64,000 nucleotides of DNA, from positions 2,852,001-2,916,000 of the forward strand of contig NC_092679.1 of assembly GCF_964355755.1 (NCBI RefSeq). Direction: 5' to 3'. Each line of letters opens with the position of its first letter. Position 1 is the stretch's first letter. Shown here piece by piece: positions 11,439 to 24,700 of the stretch. The position numbers and the translations under genes were made by a program. The notes under the pieces are model-generated. The model was given only the letters and a program-made list of their open reading frames with translations. It was not told the DNA's origin and searched no databases. Source of the DNA: Antedon mediterranea (Eukaryota; Echinodermata; Crinoidea; Comatulida; Antedonidae).

Positions 11439-13129
11439 AAGAGTTATAATGTATGACTGGAGCATGTTATGTTGGAAAGGTATTAATAAAGATATCGATT
11501 ATCGATCAAGGTTGCTTTATTTGTAACTGAAATGACAGGCAGAGGATAGAGGATACAATAATCCCTCCTCCCCATCCAAAAATTGGGTCTGTATGTTTAC
11601 ATATTTTTTAAAAGATAATAATTTTAAAAAAAGATCGTATTTATGTTTTGAACTCCAATTAATCGTTTGGGGAAATTAGGTGATTTTTTTCTGGTGTATG
11701 TAATCGACCGACCGCGGTTCCCCTTCACCATTTTCAATCGGTTTGACCCTTATTCACACCAGTGAACTCCTCCAAAGCAGTGTAAGAACTTACTTTTGTG
11801 AAAGGTTACCACTGTAGTAACGTGTAAATTAGTTCCATAATTAAATAAAGCATCATGTTACCTCTGCTAATAAATATTTTAATACTAATTATGCAAATAT
11901 GGAAACATGGCTGATAATTGATATCTACAGAGACCGTATAGAAATGGCATTTTGACAACTTCTCGGAGTAGGAGGGGGAAAATTGACACATTTTTGGTTA
12001 CTTACTTTTTTCTGGTGCTCCTTAGCGGCTTTTATTATGCCCATTGAGATCGCGACATAAATCCTGCGACTATAGAGTTTCATAAATGTGCTTGGAATAA
12101 TTTCAATCCAAATTCAAACAATAAAATGATTTCATACGGCAATGTTGACTATAGCAAAAGTAGTAACAACCCGTCTTTACTACACATCTAGACTGAACAC
12201 TGCTGTAAATGAGATTATCGCGGTTTGAAGCCATGAACACACTGCTACATTTGAATAATCCCTTTTAAATTACAATTCCAATATATGTTCGATCACACTT
12301 CATGTTGTAGAATTATTTCCTTGTGCGATATGCATTTCCTAAATCCAATATGACCATAACTAGTATCTGTAATACATTGTATGGATCATCATCCGTGCTT
12401 TCAAATTATCCAAATGTTGTTTTTAATTTCTGATAAACCCTTTCTTCGCAGTAGGCCTGCGCGGCGGTCACATTCCAAACGATGCTTTGTCAGCCGCGCG
12501 GTTGATCCATGTACCGTTCCTGTTCACTGCTCTCAGCAATATATTGAAATGGATTATGAAAATTTCAAGATATTTCTTGTGAATATATAGAATATCTTAA
12601 TTCCTTTCTCCTCAAAACTATTTGCTGATACAGCATTCTGATTCGTTAAGTATACTACTTAGTCATGCTTGAGTGGTTCTTTAAATAGAGAATATTTTTT
12701 TACAAAGTTTGTAGAAAAAGGGTATATATAAATATTATTTGTCAATACTCATAAATACACGGATCAGTAGACGTTAATTAAATGAATTTATACATTAAAA
12801 AAAAAAAAAATTTATACATAAAAAAAATAAATTTGAACAGGATAAGCCAAGCCGACCAGCGTTAGTATGGAACGTCATTTGCAATAATTCACTCTGCACT
12901 TTTGTTCTTAAGTGATAAAAGACAAGAGATTTCTTTGATGCAAACCTCAATAAAAAGCACACAGGTGTTACGATCAAGATTTATATATGTATTATTACTA
13001 TTTGGAAACTTATTCTTTGTCATTAAAGTACTCGAAAACAATAGCATTAATGAATTAATAAGTATGTACTCTGTATTCTGATCTAACCTTTTCGTGGATT
13101 TCTAGGACGAACTGTCCACTATAATCACT

Positions 13130-13350
13130 TCCCATTATTGACACAATAAATACGCGATCACTGAATGATTCTACTGCAGTTACTGCAGCAGCAACACTTT
13201 GCTTACTCGTAAACCTGTTTATGAAATGATTTAGCAATGTGTAATCATACACACTATTTATTGCAGTGACAGCATCGTAAACTCCTATTAACGAAACAAA
13301 CTAATGATGAAAATACGTTATTGCAGTAACTGGTCAGAGTGGTCAGTCGT
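13130..13350. repeat. Diverged TGCAGTTACTGCAG repeat
   Basis: The blocks ACTGCAGTTACTGCAGCAGC, TACTCGTAAACCTGTTTATG and GTGTAATCATAC also occur, in similar order, at 45384-45588. This suggests two diverged copies of one element. No terminal repeats can be fixed here. Confidence 0.4.
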
Positions 13351-15202
13351 AACAGTAACGTTCCACCAGTCAATTAACGATTCATTATTATTATTATTAA
13401 TCTGACTAATTTATTTATTTATGACTAGTTACATTAAGGTATATTATATGTCGTTATACTTAATACACTATAAAAAATACAGAGAAATCGTTTTTCTGTT
13501 TTGTTTATTTTCCATTTCCGGTATTTCTAAGTAGCATATTTCTAAATGTTTCACGACGTAAGTGAGATTTTTTTTTTTGAGTAATGTAAAATATACTTAG
13601 TCGCGTTTGTGGTGCATTAGTGTGCTCTAATGAAATCCTTCTAATAAATTCTCAAATCGGTTTGTTTGTGAAGTTAAAAGAAGCAATCTAGCAAAAGCCA
13701 GTGTGTAGGCCTTAAACATACTCAAATGTTTGTTGAACTAACTCCCATTAGTACAGTAAATACTGCAATTGTCAGTTTTATTCGTAAATTTGTCACTGAA
13801 ATAACAACAAAAGTGACAAACCACAAACAAAACTCACAAAAAACACACATTATTTTCCATAATGGAAGTCGGGTAGTGTATTTTCATACAGATAGTTCAA
13901 CTTTATTTTAGCTGATTCTCATTACATTTTTAAATATTTCAAAAAAATGCTGCTCGACTTTTTGACGTAACAGTTCTGATTATTTTTTTTTTTCTTCATT
14001 AAATGATGTTTTTTTTAATATAAAAAATATGGTTTAATATGAGTAACAAGACCAACTACACATGCATCAGTCGAACAATCGAAATACGGTACTAATTTTG
14101 AGAATTCGCACACTCGCAGAATGCACTTATAGGCTACTATAATATTATATCAGGGAATTTTACAATTTATGTTTACTCCCTGCTCTAGTGTAGTACACAG
14201 TGGGAAGGTTTCTCGCAGAATGCACTAGGCCTACTACTAGTATTAATATCAGGGAATTGTACAATTATTTTTACTCCCTCTGATCTGTTAGTAGGCCTAC
14301 ACAGTGGGAAAGTTTTTTTGTCGAATACACTATGCTAGTAGTAGGAAGGCAATATTATTATGCTACCCTTGGCTTTGTCGTCTGCCAGGCACGTGCGCGG
14401 GATCACAAGTCAACTACTGACAGTTGTAACAGCTGATGACAACAGCGAGTCTGTATAACAATATTAATGTGTTGTATGTACTACTACAACAGTGTGTCGT
14501 TATATAACACCTTTAAACATGGTTCTTTATAATATTTGCTATAATTTGATAATAATGTATAGGCCTATACCAACATTTCAATTATTAATTTATATTATTA
14601 TTGATACTAACGGTAACATTTATTATCGAATTCGTGACAAAAATGAATAGTCCCATGGGTCTAGCATGTGGGATGTATGTGTTATTGTTTGTTTGGTAAA
14701 ATCCGGAATAAATTGAATGGTATAAAAATGTCAGAATGATATTATTTTGGTCTCAACTATTAGCTGATTCTCGGTGTAATGTATATACATTTGTCCAATA
14801 TCATAGGCAAATTCTGTGAAACACACAATGCCTATATCCGACAACATGATGTCTGTATTGCAGAATCATCCTATGATTACTGGAGATATATTGCCTTATG
14901 TGGATATATTACAGCACTCGTAATCGGGTGGAACAACTCAGAATTACAGTATCATAAATTCGGTCGGCTGCAGCTTAATATTATATACAGCAACCAATCA
15001 ACGATAATGCATAACAAATGCTATTTGTTGTCATATATTAATTGGTACTTGCATGTCCATCATTATTATAAAACTACAGTGGTCCTTCACTACTAATGAA
15101 ACAACAGTGAAACACACTGAATCGAATCTGATGGACAGACTTCTGGCTTCTTAAGATCAGGCCTAGATATTAGACATGCTCCTGCGTGTACAACACATCT
15201 TA

Positions 15203-15351
15203 AAGTTCTGTCAACACTATCAAACTAGTTTGAAACAAAAAAAATGATGTGCCCAAATATGGTAGTAATATGTCATCATCATGACCATATATGGGCACAT
15301 TACATTTTTGTGATCATACAAAGTTTGATAGTGTAGGCCTAGATACAGCTT
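15203..15351 (-). mobile_element. Family A MITE, inverted orientation
   Basis: The core reads as the reverse complement of the other copies (GCCCAAATATGGTAGTAATA then CATCATCATGACCATA). The ends are slightly degraded. Confidence 0.8.
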
Positions 15352-16823
15352 ATCCGAATTGGGAGTTGTTTCCAGCGAGAGTGAGGAAAACATAAAGCGT
15401 GGGTAAAAAGTGTTTTTTAAATATCATGAACCTTATTTTATAGGTCCACCATGGATGGTACCGGTAACATAGTCTAGGTTCTAGACGGAGTTTCGACTTA
15501 ATATTAGTACAAATTAGTAAATATTTTGGCACATATGGCGTTTCATACGTATACTACTTGAGCTCGTATTCGTAAAAATGGTAAAGCCGACTGGTGGATT
15601 ACATAAAAAAAGGCTACAGACTTGAGGCAAGCCTACTGTAACCATATAATTTCACCCTATCTGCATAAAAAAAAAGAATGTTTTTGATATTAATAATTCT
15701 ATGATAGTAAATAATATGATACATTTGGATCAGTAATTCAATATGAAAAAGAGATACTATCTATCCGTGGATTGGATTTCCAAAAAACATATCGTATTTG
15801 TTTTCATTTTTATCTCATAAGAGATGAAATCGTAAAACTAATTCTTCTGTGTAAAAGAAACGTATCAATTGCCAAAATTGACGATTGATATAATTATGTT
15901 GTTATTGATAAATATGATAATAAATCGTGTTAAAATCTAAGACACAAACAAAAAGGCCAGTCTTCTTTCCCTCATCCAAACTGGACTATGCGTCACATGT
16001 ATGACTACCACGTAAATAACCCTCAAATTAAGCGGGTACTGATTGATTTTGATTGATTTTATTCGATATTCATACATAAAAGTTTACTTTACTCTCCCCC
16101 ACCCACTCCAATTACGGTCATTTTGATAGAAACATCTTTAGAGGGAAACAGTGGACTATTTAGACGCCATTTTGTCGCTATATAGTATCCAAGATGGCGG
16201 ATAATGTTTCATAGCCTAATTCATAATTTCATAAAAACACTCCCAGTACAATTACGGTCATTTTGATACCCCATGTGTATGAATATATGTAATAGAAACA
16301 ACATTGTGTGACGTAAAACACAACATTGTGTGACGTAAAACTCCACCCATTACTGTCTATCTATAACTTCTGTCTAAGACAAACACGAATATGCATATGT
16401 AAATTAACCATAATGTAATAATTATGTAAACAATGTTGGTATTTATGGCTGCCAAATGGTTGACATGAAAGTACATGAGAAGATTAAAGGGGCATTGTTG
16501 GCCTAGACTGATGTTATTATCTCATTACGTTTTTTTTGTAGTGGACGTAAAGTATACCTTTAATGACGTCATTGCGTTTAAGATACATATAACAAAGAAT
16601 ATACCATATACCATCGAACCCTTATTAGGGGGACACATTTGGGGCCCAACTTAACAAAGCGTTCCTAAAATAGAGTTCGCCACATAGTGGTAAAATATCG
16701 TTCATTCCACACGTTTTCGCAATATTGTTTCGTTCCCACGGAATTCTGTATATGATTTTCCATTATTTAACAAAAGGGCGCCGTCTTCCGTTCCGTGAAA
16801 CGGAACAAGTGTGAATGTATCTT

Positions 16824-16985
16824 AAAGCTTGGTTCCCACTAGGACGTAACGCAATGACGTAAATGCAACGCAAGCGTGTTGATCAATGACAAGCGTCAGT
16901 TTGAATAATCCATCGCTTGTGACTGGTTAACTAAATTACGTAGCGTTACGTCCTTGTGTTGCGTCTCTAGTGGGAACCACGCTTT
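16824..16985. mobile_element. Family B MITE, short subfamily, complete
   Basis: The ends AAGCTTGGTTCCCACTAGGA and CTAGTGGGAACCACGCTT are nearly perfect inverted repeats. The interior has ACAAGCGTCAG and CATCGCTTGTGACTGGTT. Confidence 0.85.
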
Positions 16986-18630
16986 AGTAGGGGTGTCTCT
17001 CGAATAGGAGTGGCGCCTGAATATAGGGATGGCCGGCTGTGTACGTTAACACACATTAACCGTATAATACATTGACTAGTTGGCAAAAAACTGGCGTCTT
17101 GTGTTGAATAGTGAAACAACAATAATCGAATCTGATTTTTGTCTAAGATATATTATTATAAATTTATGAATTGTTATAGGCCTATATAAGAAAACATAAT
17201 ACATTGTAACGTGTTCTTATTCGTTAAGAACTCATTGGATGACATAGTTCATCCAGCGTTGTTCTCTTCCCACTGCGTTACTATTAATTCTCTAAAATAA
17301 TTACATTAGTGATAACATTAAATAAACATGCGTCATATTCCTATATGATACAGTACCGAGAATCTGTTTATCCGAACAAATCTTTAATTATGTTTCTGTA
17401 GCCTAATATATTAGTTAATGAACGAATTGATTAATAAGAAAACATACTGCAATGATTTATTGACGCGATACAAAATAATGCGTACCTCGTACAGAGATGT
17501 GTCAAAGGTCATTACATGTTGCGTGTATTCAACTTTACCACTATGTACGTAAGCCTATTGTATGCACCTTGTCTATCCTGTTTATATTATTATTAACATA
17601 ATACTCTCGCGTTTAACTTAGACAAATTTATTTGCGCGAATCTAAAGTGTTCACTAATGCACATGCGTATTAATACATTTGCTTTTTCTGAAAAAATGCG
17701 CAACCAATCATATTTCAGGAATGTTCGATTCGCGCGAATATATTTGCTAACGGAAAATAGGCTTTAAAGCAAAGCACTTACTGATGATGTCTATTGCACC
17801 ATTTTATACGTGCACGTCACATGATATCATACGTTACGAACGTTACATTTATACGTGCACGTCACATGATGTTGATCGTATACGAACGTTACATTTTTAC
17901 CGGGTACCCATTTAATTATAATCATCGGTTGTATGACTCGAGCGCAAGTCTACATCAATTTGCTGAGGGCGAAATTGATACTGTGACTGAACAACGACAA
18001 GCAAATACGCTACTCAGTATATGATGTAGAGAAGTCCCCGGATCAGAGTCCTATACTGGGATCATTACTGTCCTTACAAAATAAAGAGGAGAGGAACTGC
18101 ATGGTCTATTGCATTTAAATACAGTATATTTACAGGAACAAGTTAGATTTACTCTAATTTCTTTCGTTATTTTTCATTTTTCATAACTCTCTTTCAAACT
18201 CTGACAAAAAAGGATGAGCTAAATGTAGATTTGTATTTCTCCTTTCACCTCTACATAATATAATAGTTAAGCAAGTTCACATTTAAATAAACATTTTGTC
18301 GTATTTTGTTATCAGGAAGACAACATAGACCTACATTTTACAGTCTTTTAATTTGCGCAACATCATTATGTTGATTCTCAGTATATACAGCATGGAAATC
18401 ATGATTTAGATTGCCTGTCAGACGATTGCGTATGAAATAGATATTGTAAACCTAATACATAATTAGAATCTATCTCAATAAGAAAGCCAACAAAACCCTT
18501 TATTTTCATCATATAACTCAATATTAACATTTGAAAAGGAAGACACTTCTTAAGTGCATAATTAATCTCGAATAGAACTAATATAGTATCGAATAAAAGC
18601 GCAAATATGTATCTTATATACGGTACTTAC

Positions 18631-18679
18631 CTCCGATAGACGATGAAAAAAGTTAGGCTCTGACATCGTTTGTGTATTA
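18631..18679 (-). CDS. Candidate first coding exon of bestrophin
   Basis: On the minus strand, after an AG at 18681-18680, an ATG at 18666 opens a 12-codon frame (MSEPNFFHRLSE) that ends in phase 0 at a strong donor, GTAAGTACC. The next bestrophin exon also starts in phase 0. Joining them puts the first core tryptophan at residue 25 and the calcium clasp at 301, within one residue of human BEST1. Against the call: the usual TxTY motif at bestrophin N-termini is missing and the intron would be 13 kb. The true start exon could be one I failed to recognise. Confidence 0.4.
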
Positions 18680-19052
18680 CTATGATTAGATTTTCACTGG
18701 GTACCGTTAAAAACTCAAAACATTCGTTTTAGAATATATAGACTTTAGGTCATTTTAAATTTCGTAAAAACATTTTAAAATGTGTACACTGCTTATTGAT
18801 TCATTAGGCTGTGTTAAATATTTTCGCATTTTTCAGTTTAAACTAATAACGTTAATAGAAAGTAATGCTGTCAAATTGTCATTGATTAAAGATTGATATA
18901 ATTCAAAAGTGTTCCCACATACTAAAAACCGATTCAGACCAGAGAGTATAGCGCCCCCATCAAGTTTACGCGCGTGTACTGCAGTAACAATAATTTAAAA
19001 AAAAATCATATCTTTTTTATTCCGCGCGTGCTCCCCACTCCTCCCTAGCCAC

Positions 19053-19195
19053 GTGATTTACGCGCGGGAGCCAATTACGTCGATACAAACGTGATTTACG
19101 AACGGGCGTCAATTATGTCGATACCAAAGTGATTTACGCGCGGGCGTCAATTACGTCGATACCAACGTGATTTACGCGCGGGCGTACTATAAATA
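19053..19195 (+). promoter_or_regulatory. 38-bp tandem repeats abutting a TATA-like box
   Basis: GTGATTTACG units start at 19053, 19091, 19129 and 19167, exactly 38 bp apart. Each contains GCGCGGG (or a variant) and AATTACGTCGAT. The last unit is cut off by TATAAATA at 19188-19195. CG-rich motifs, fixed spacing and a TATA box fit a promoter-proximal element, but I see no gene starting just downstream on the plus strand (only a short open frame from about 19239). On the minus strand a C|GTAAGT donor at 19298 could end an untranslated first exon for bestrophin. Confidence 0.4.
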
Positions 19196-20142
19196 CACAT
19201 TTTTCTATCCATCAAACAGAATTGTTCACGGCCAACTATGATCCCTCCGTTCGTGACATTATTATGCAAATTATTTAAAAATAATTAACAAACTTACGGT
19301 ATTTCGAGTTTTCAACATATCATCGGTGCATAAATCATTGAGTGAGTTGTAGAAGAACGATACCTCGTAGCGCGAACTGTGGTGCGCGCGCTACACTACA
19401 CATCGAATGAATCATCGCATGTTGTAGTAAATAAAGTCAGATTTCGTTGAATACAAAAGATATCACAATCAGTGTGTGAAGTTTGACAATACAGCCGCCG
19501 CAATTACGCTCCACGAATGAAGAGATAATGGCTTTATGTCACACTGTGTACTTACTGTACGGTATATTACGAAGTAAACACTGTGTTATACGAAGTCTTT
19601 CTCATTGGTAAATTTACTATTAATGGTCAATTAATATTTCATCCTAAACATCACTTACGAGATTGGTTTCCAAACCACGGGGAGCATTGCTGCAGCTGCG
19701 CAACGTGTACGTAAATACATTATAATACAAGGCTCAAAGAAATAAGATGGTAATATTGGTAATAGGAAATTCCGAAGTGAAGAGCTATAGTTGATGAAGA
19801 GTTTGGACAGCTTGGCTCATTCGGGTGAAAGTGTAAAGTTTATCGCGACTGTTGTTTTTAATCGTAAGTTTGCTGTGGATGCTGATTGGTTGGTGAACTT
19901 TGTACCCAGTTTGAGCCTCCATTCATTGATTGGTCAAGAGGACGAGGAGAAAAAATGAGTAGGCCTACCGTACTTTTTTACTTAGCAGGACGTCATTAAT
20001 TAAACACAGGTGAGATAGGTACCAATTCTGTGCTCATGGGGTGTAGTTTTTAATGAATGAATTTATCCCGCCTACTTTACGCGAGTTCATAATGTTCGTT
20101 TTCGGATGATTCATCGCTAATTACGTCATTGCGTTGCGACCT

Positions 20143-20363
20143 AAAGCGTGGTTCCCACTAGGACGCAACGAAACGACGTACGGTATCGACGCAAAGTGCT
20201 GTATTGCGTAATCACAAGTGGGAACCGACGACGCAACAATGCTGCAAAATAAAATAGCAGGTTTGATTTCACGCAGGCGGGGGAAAACACAATTATGGGA
20301 AGGGCATTTTCTTACGTTGTGTAGGTTGCGTTACGTTGCGTCGCTAGTGGGAACCAAGCTTTA
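20143..20363. mobile_element. Family B MITE, long subfamily, complete
   Basis: The ends AAGCGTGGTTCCCACTAGGA and TAGTGGGAACCAAGCTT flank about 220 bp. The internal GACGACGCAACAATGCTGCA and CGTTGTGTAGGTTGCGTTAC are the inverted form of the long-subfamily landmarks. Confidence 0.85.
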
Positions 20364-21919
20364 GTGATGGAAACCATGATTTAGCCTATACTAATAATGA
20401 TAAACATCGCCGTAACGACCCTTGTAGTTAAAATGCATAAATAGGAACTATACAGTATAGTTAATTAAACACACTGTACCAGCATCTCCTGCACTTTTAT
20501 ATGAAGTCTCTTAAAACACAAACAATGATGACGTCATATGACCTCCACAAGATTTACTACCAATAATGTACCCAGCAAATAATTATTATAAGCTAATTAT
20601 ATCTATGCACATGTGACTGCTGATAAAAATTATATTAATATTCAGATCGTAATCTTCGGTATGTCATTATAGCCTACGATATTATGTTCTTATATCGATT
20701 TTATGTTTAAACATATTCATTAAAAATAATTTACTCATTTTTTTATACATATATTTTATTGATTTACTGTGTATTCAAGGTAATATCGTTTTTTTTAATT
20801 GCGAGAGACAATTCAAAGTTTGACCAAGACAACGTTCGTATGGTTCCTCCACCCTTCGTCCTTTCTTCCCCTCCTCCCCACCCAAAACAAGTTGGACCTC
20901 AATGTCTAACTGAAACAACGCCTTTGTTTTTACCCCGACCAAGAAATGCTATACTTGTAAGCATTTTTTTTGCACCAAAATTAGTTAGGGTTGGGCTGGA
21001 CCTATAACTAGGTTATTTAATTTTCCTTAAGAGATACATTTAATTAAATGGCCGCCAAGTCGTAAGAATACACGCAACACCGTGAACCCTGGGGAATCTT
21101 TGGTAGGCCTACACAACACAATTTAGGGGATGTTCCCTGATAAAGTTTGAAATGACCATAGTGTTAAAACATGAATCAATAAAATAGGAATTGAATCTGT
21201 CCTCCCTCTCCCCGTAATAGCCCGGATGTTCCCATTTCCCAATTGAAAAATTAAGAACTTGAAGGACTGTACTGCTTTTTGTTTTAAATTTATATTATTG
21301 GACGGACTTTAGCTCTCTGTTTTATTCTACATTAAAACTGTTCTATACTTCAAAACCATAAATCTTATGATATGGAATGTAATATCTATAACATGAGTCA
21401 TCATCTACTATAGAGAGAATAAGAATAAGACAGTATGACTGTGAATTATAATGGTATCGAAGAAAAAGAAAACACAATATATTTCTGTGATCATCCCTGA
21501 AGCTTTACAGCTAATAAGTATTCAACTAAAAATGATAATAAAACTATATAGATTAGCACTGAAATTCATAGCTTAAACTGACTGAATTTAAATGTTATCT
21601 TACCTTAGAAAGTGTTCTGATTATAATATTCTTACTTGGTATAATAACCGGTGTTTCTACTGGTTCCCACATTATCGACACAACTTCTCTCCTCCGAGAG
21701 AGGATTCGGCAATATATTTATAAATTCCACTGAATTAGGTATATTATTATGTGAGTGTGTTTGCAAGAAACAGAATGCAGCATACGACGCATGGTTCGGA
21801 GATAATCGTGTACTGCATGTGTTGATGAGCCACGGGCTAGGCCTCTTGTTTAGAATTATTGATGGGTTATGTAATAAAAATAGATCTGAGACATCGGTTT
21901 TGGTGTTGAGATGTTGATG

Positions 21920-23158
21920 AATGGGAATGGAGTTTTATTGAGCATCTTCCCGTAGTGTGAATAGAGTTTTATTCATGGGGTAATGTGAATGGACTTTTAT
22001 TGTATTTAGTTTTATTAAATATTTCAGTGAATGGGAAGGAATTGAGATTTATTAAATATCTTAGTGAATGAGAATGAAGTTTTATTAAACATCTTGGGGT
22101 AGTGTGAATGAGACTTTGATTAAACATCTTGGGGTAGTGTGAATGAGACTTTGATTAAACATCTCGGGTAGTGTGAATGAGACTTTGATTAAATATCTTG
22201 GGGTAGTGTGAATGAGACTTTGATTAAACATCTTGGGGTAGTGTGAATGAGACTTTGATTAAACATCTCGGGTAGTGTGAATGAGACTTTGATTAAACAT
22301 CTTGGGTAGTGTGAATGAGACTTTGATTAAACATCTTGGGGTAGTGTGAATGAGACTTTGATTAAACATCTCGGGGTAGTGTGAATGAGACTTTGATTAA
22401 ACATCTCGGGGTAGTGTAAATAGGACTTTGATTAAACATCTTGGGGTAGTGTAAATAAGACTTTGATTAAACATCTTGGGGTAGTGTGAATGAGACTTTG
22501 ATTAAACATCTCGGGGTAGTGTGAATGAGACTTTGATTAAACATCTCGGGGTAGTGTAAATAAGACTTTGATTAAACATCTCGGGTAGTGTAAATAAGAC
22601 TTTGATTAAACATCTTGGGGTAGTGTGAATGAGACTTTGATTAAACATCTCGGGGTAGTGTGAATGAGACTTTGATTAAACATCTCGGGTAGTGTAAATA
22701 AGACTTTGATTAAACATCTTGTGGTAGTGTGAATGAGACTTTGATTAAACATCTTGGTGTAGTGTGAATGAGACTTTGATTAAACATCTCGGGGTAGTGT
22801 AAATAAGACTTTGATTAAACATCTTGGGGTAGTGTGAATGAGACTTTAATTAAACATCTTCGGGTAGTGTGAATGAGACTTTGATTAAACATCTCGGGGT
22901 AGTGTGAAATGAAACTTTGATTAAACATCTTGGGGTAGTGTCATAGGGAGTTTTATTAAACATCTTGGGGTAGTGTGAATGAGACTTTGATTAAACATCT
23001 TGGGGTAGTGTGAAATGAAACTTTGATTAAACATCTTGGGGTAGTGTCATAGGGAGTTTTATTAAACATCTTGGGGTAATGTGAATGGGAGTTTTATTAA
23101 ACATCTTGGGGTAGTGTGAATGGGAGTTTTATTAAACATCTTGGGGTAGTGTGTGAGA
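21920..23158 (+). repeat. 35-bp minisatellite array, about 30 units
   Basis: The core unit is 34-35 bp, with the landmarks GACTTTGATTAAACATC and GGGGTAGTGTGAATGA. Variants include GTAAATAAGACT and GTCATAGGGAGTTTTATT, and one G is optional in the GGGG run. Units before about 22080 and after about 22930 are more diverged and use GTTTTATTAAACATC. There are no spacers, so it is not a CRISPR array. It ends about 1 kb upstream of the DESI2 first exon. Confidence 0.95.
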
Positions 23159-24059
23159 GATGGTAGTGGTGTAGATAGGAATGGACTATATTAAACAAAT
23201 TTCAAAATCTGTTAAAAATGACAGTAAAGTTCATATTCAACAGATTGTAAAGAAAGAAGTCCTGAAAATTGAAATTAAAAGTACTTAATGGTTGGGGTTT
23301 TTTCAGATCCATCGTAAAGATATATATAAAACCAAGATAACTAACAACATAGCTTCCATTTGTTTGATTCTTTTTAATATGGGTAAATTATTGTAGTTTG
23401 AATTTCGATACTACCACATTTTGCATACTGCGCCCTCAAGTTATTGGATTTAAAAACTTAATTTATAATTCTTCTGTGAGGAATACCAGCCAATCTTACA
23501 CATACAGTACTAAATATACTGACGTTTAAAATATGAATTGAAGCTAATTGTTCCCCTGAAAATGATGTTAACAATATTTGTAAGCCAAATATACTAGGCT
23601 TACTAGTCACTCACATCATGGAACTATTATAGTTCCATGCTCACATCCGAAACGTTAGAGAGTAAGTCGAAACAAAAAATTGATAGACCCTCAATTAAGT
23701 TATTATAAATTGTATTTGTAGTAAAATATCTATGAGATAAAAATAAAAAAATTAATTTTAGCCAGCCAGAAAGAATATTCTTTTTTTTTCTGGAACGCAA
23801 TTGAAAAATACGGTTCAGCAGAGTAATACTAAAGGGTTGTTCGGTCAGTCACTTTATAATAGGTTAAAAAGAGGTGAAAGGTCAAAGGTTCATGGAGCTG
23901 GCAAAATGAAAATGCAGCAGACGTAATAACAACAGAGTTTTTGTGTCAGGAATTTTGTGTGTTAAATTCTCATTTTCAACGTTTTTCCGATCATTGATGA
24001 GTTATTGACACACATTAGAGTGTTAATTAAATATAGTACTTCTTTTCAGGTGCTAGAAA

Positions 24060-24241
24060 TTTAAAACTGGTACGTAAGTTTTGTTGTTCAGTTCGTTCGA
24101 GCAGCTAGCTAGCTAGGCTAGGCCTAGATTTTAGGCAGCAGACCTGAGGTTGTACCTGCGGAAATGCTGTGTTTGACGGGGTGGTTGGAGTGGCGTTACT
24201 GTTCAACGGAACATGGCTACACAGTAGCTTGGAACATGGAG
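24060..24241 (+). promoter_or_regulatory. DESI2: Putative DESI2 promoter and untranslated first exon
   Basis: A donor GTATAACTC follows AACATGGAG at 24241, and the next exon has a clear acceptor (CTATTTGCAG) at 24700. This fits a non-coding first exon ending at 24241. The transcription start is not visible. A GCTAGCTAGCTAGGCTAGGC cluster lies at about 24100-24120. Confidence 0.4.
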
Positions 24242-24700
24242 GTATAACTCCGTGATCGCAGTAAATACTATTAATTGGGCCTCTGTACTTACTAATAACG
24301 CACTAATAAATCTGCTAATATAATAGAAATATATAATAATAAATCAATATATTAAATTATCATATAAATAAATTGATGAATTTACTGCTGCTGTATGTAG
24401 AGTACTGTAGGCCTAGGCAAGCCTCTCTAGGCGAGGATAAACTGGAAAAAAATATTTGCAATACGCTTTTAATTAAATATTGAGGGTGTACTGTTGGAAC
24501 TAATTCTATATTTAATATTAATATTATTGAATACTTAGAATGAAAATGTAATTGCGATGTTGCTAAAAATTAAGTTTATTTTTTATTCATTTATTTTAAA
24601 CTCTTTTTAAGGCATAACTTAAAGTTTTTTAATCTTTGTTCTATGTTTGAAAAAGTCCTACAGACTTGTCATACCAATTGTTAATGTGTTCTATTTGCAG

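Larger units (their letters stand above)
5504..18630. other. Long first intron of bestrophin, repeat filled
   Basis: If the 18631-18679 exon belongs to bestrophin, this 13.1-kb stretch is its first intron. Apart from the elements listed separately it holds AT-rich sequence with short inverted repeats, a (TCTA) microsatellite near 8925, and recurring blocks related to one another at about 9590-9850, 14770-14880 and 46070-46290 (a GATTCT..CCAGTATCATAGG type repeat). I found no second gene. Short open frames here show no recognisable domains. Confidence 0.5.
19299..24060. other. Intergenic stretch between bestrophin and DESI2
   Basis: This holds a family B MITE, a large 35-bp minisatellite and unassigned AT-rich DNA. 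A minus-strand untranslated exon may lie near 19298-19450. No protein gene was recognised. Confidence 0.5.

Noticed and set aside
12001..12120. Minus-strand open stretch with MGIIKAAKEHQKK before a GTAAGT donor
   Set aside because: The donor is good, but there is an upstream stop, no acceptor in frame, and no recognised family. It is probably chance.
21920..23158. CRISPR-like repeat array
   Set aside because: The units are contiguous without unique spacers and the host is a eukaryote.
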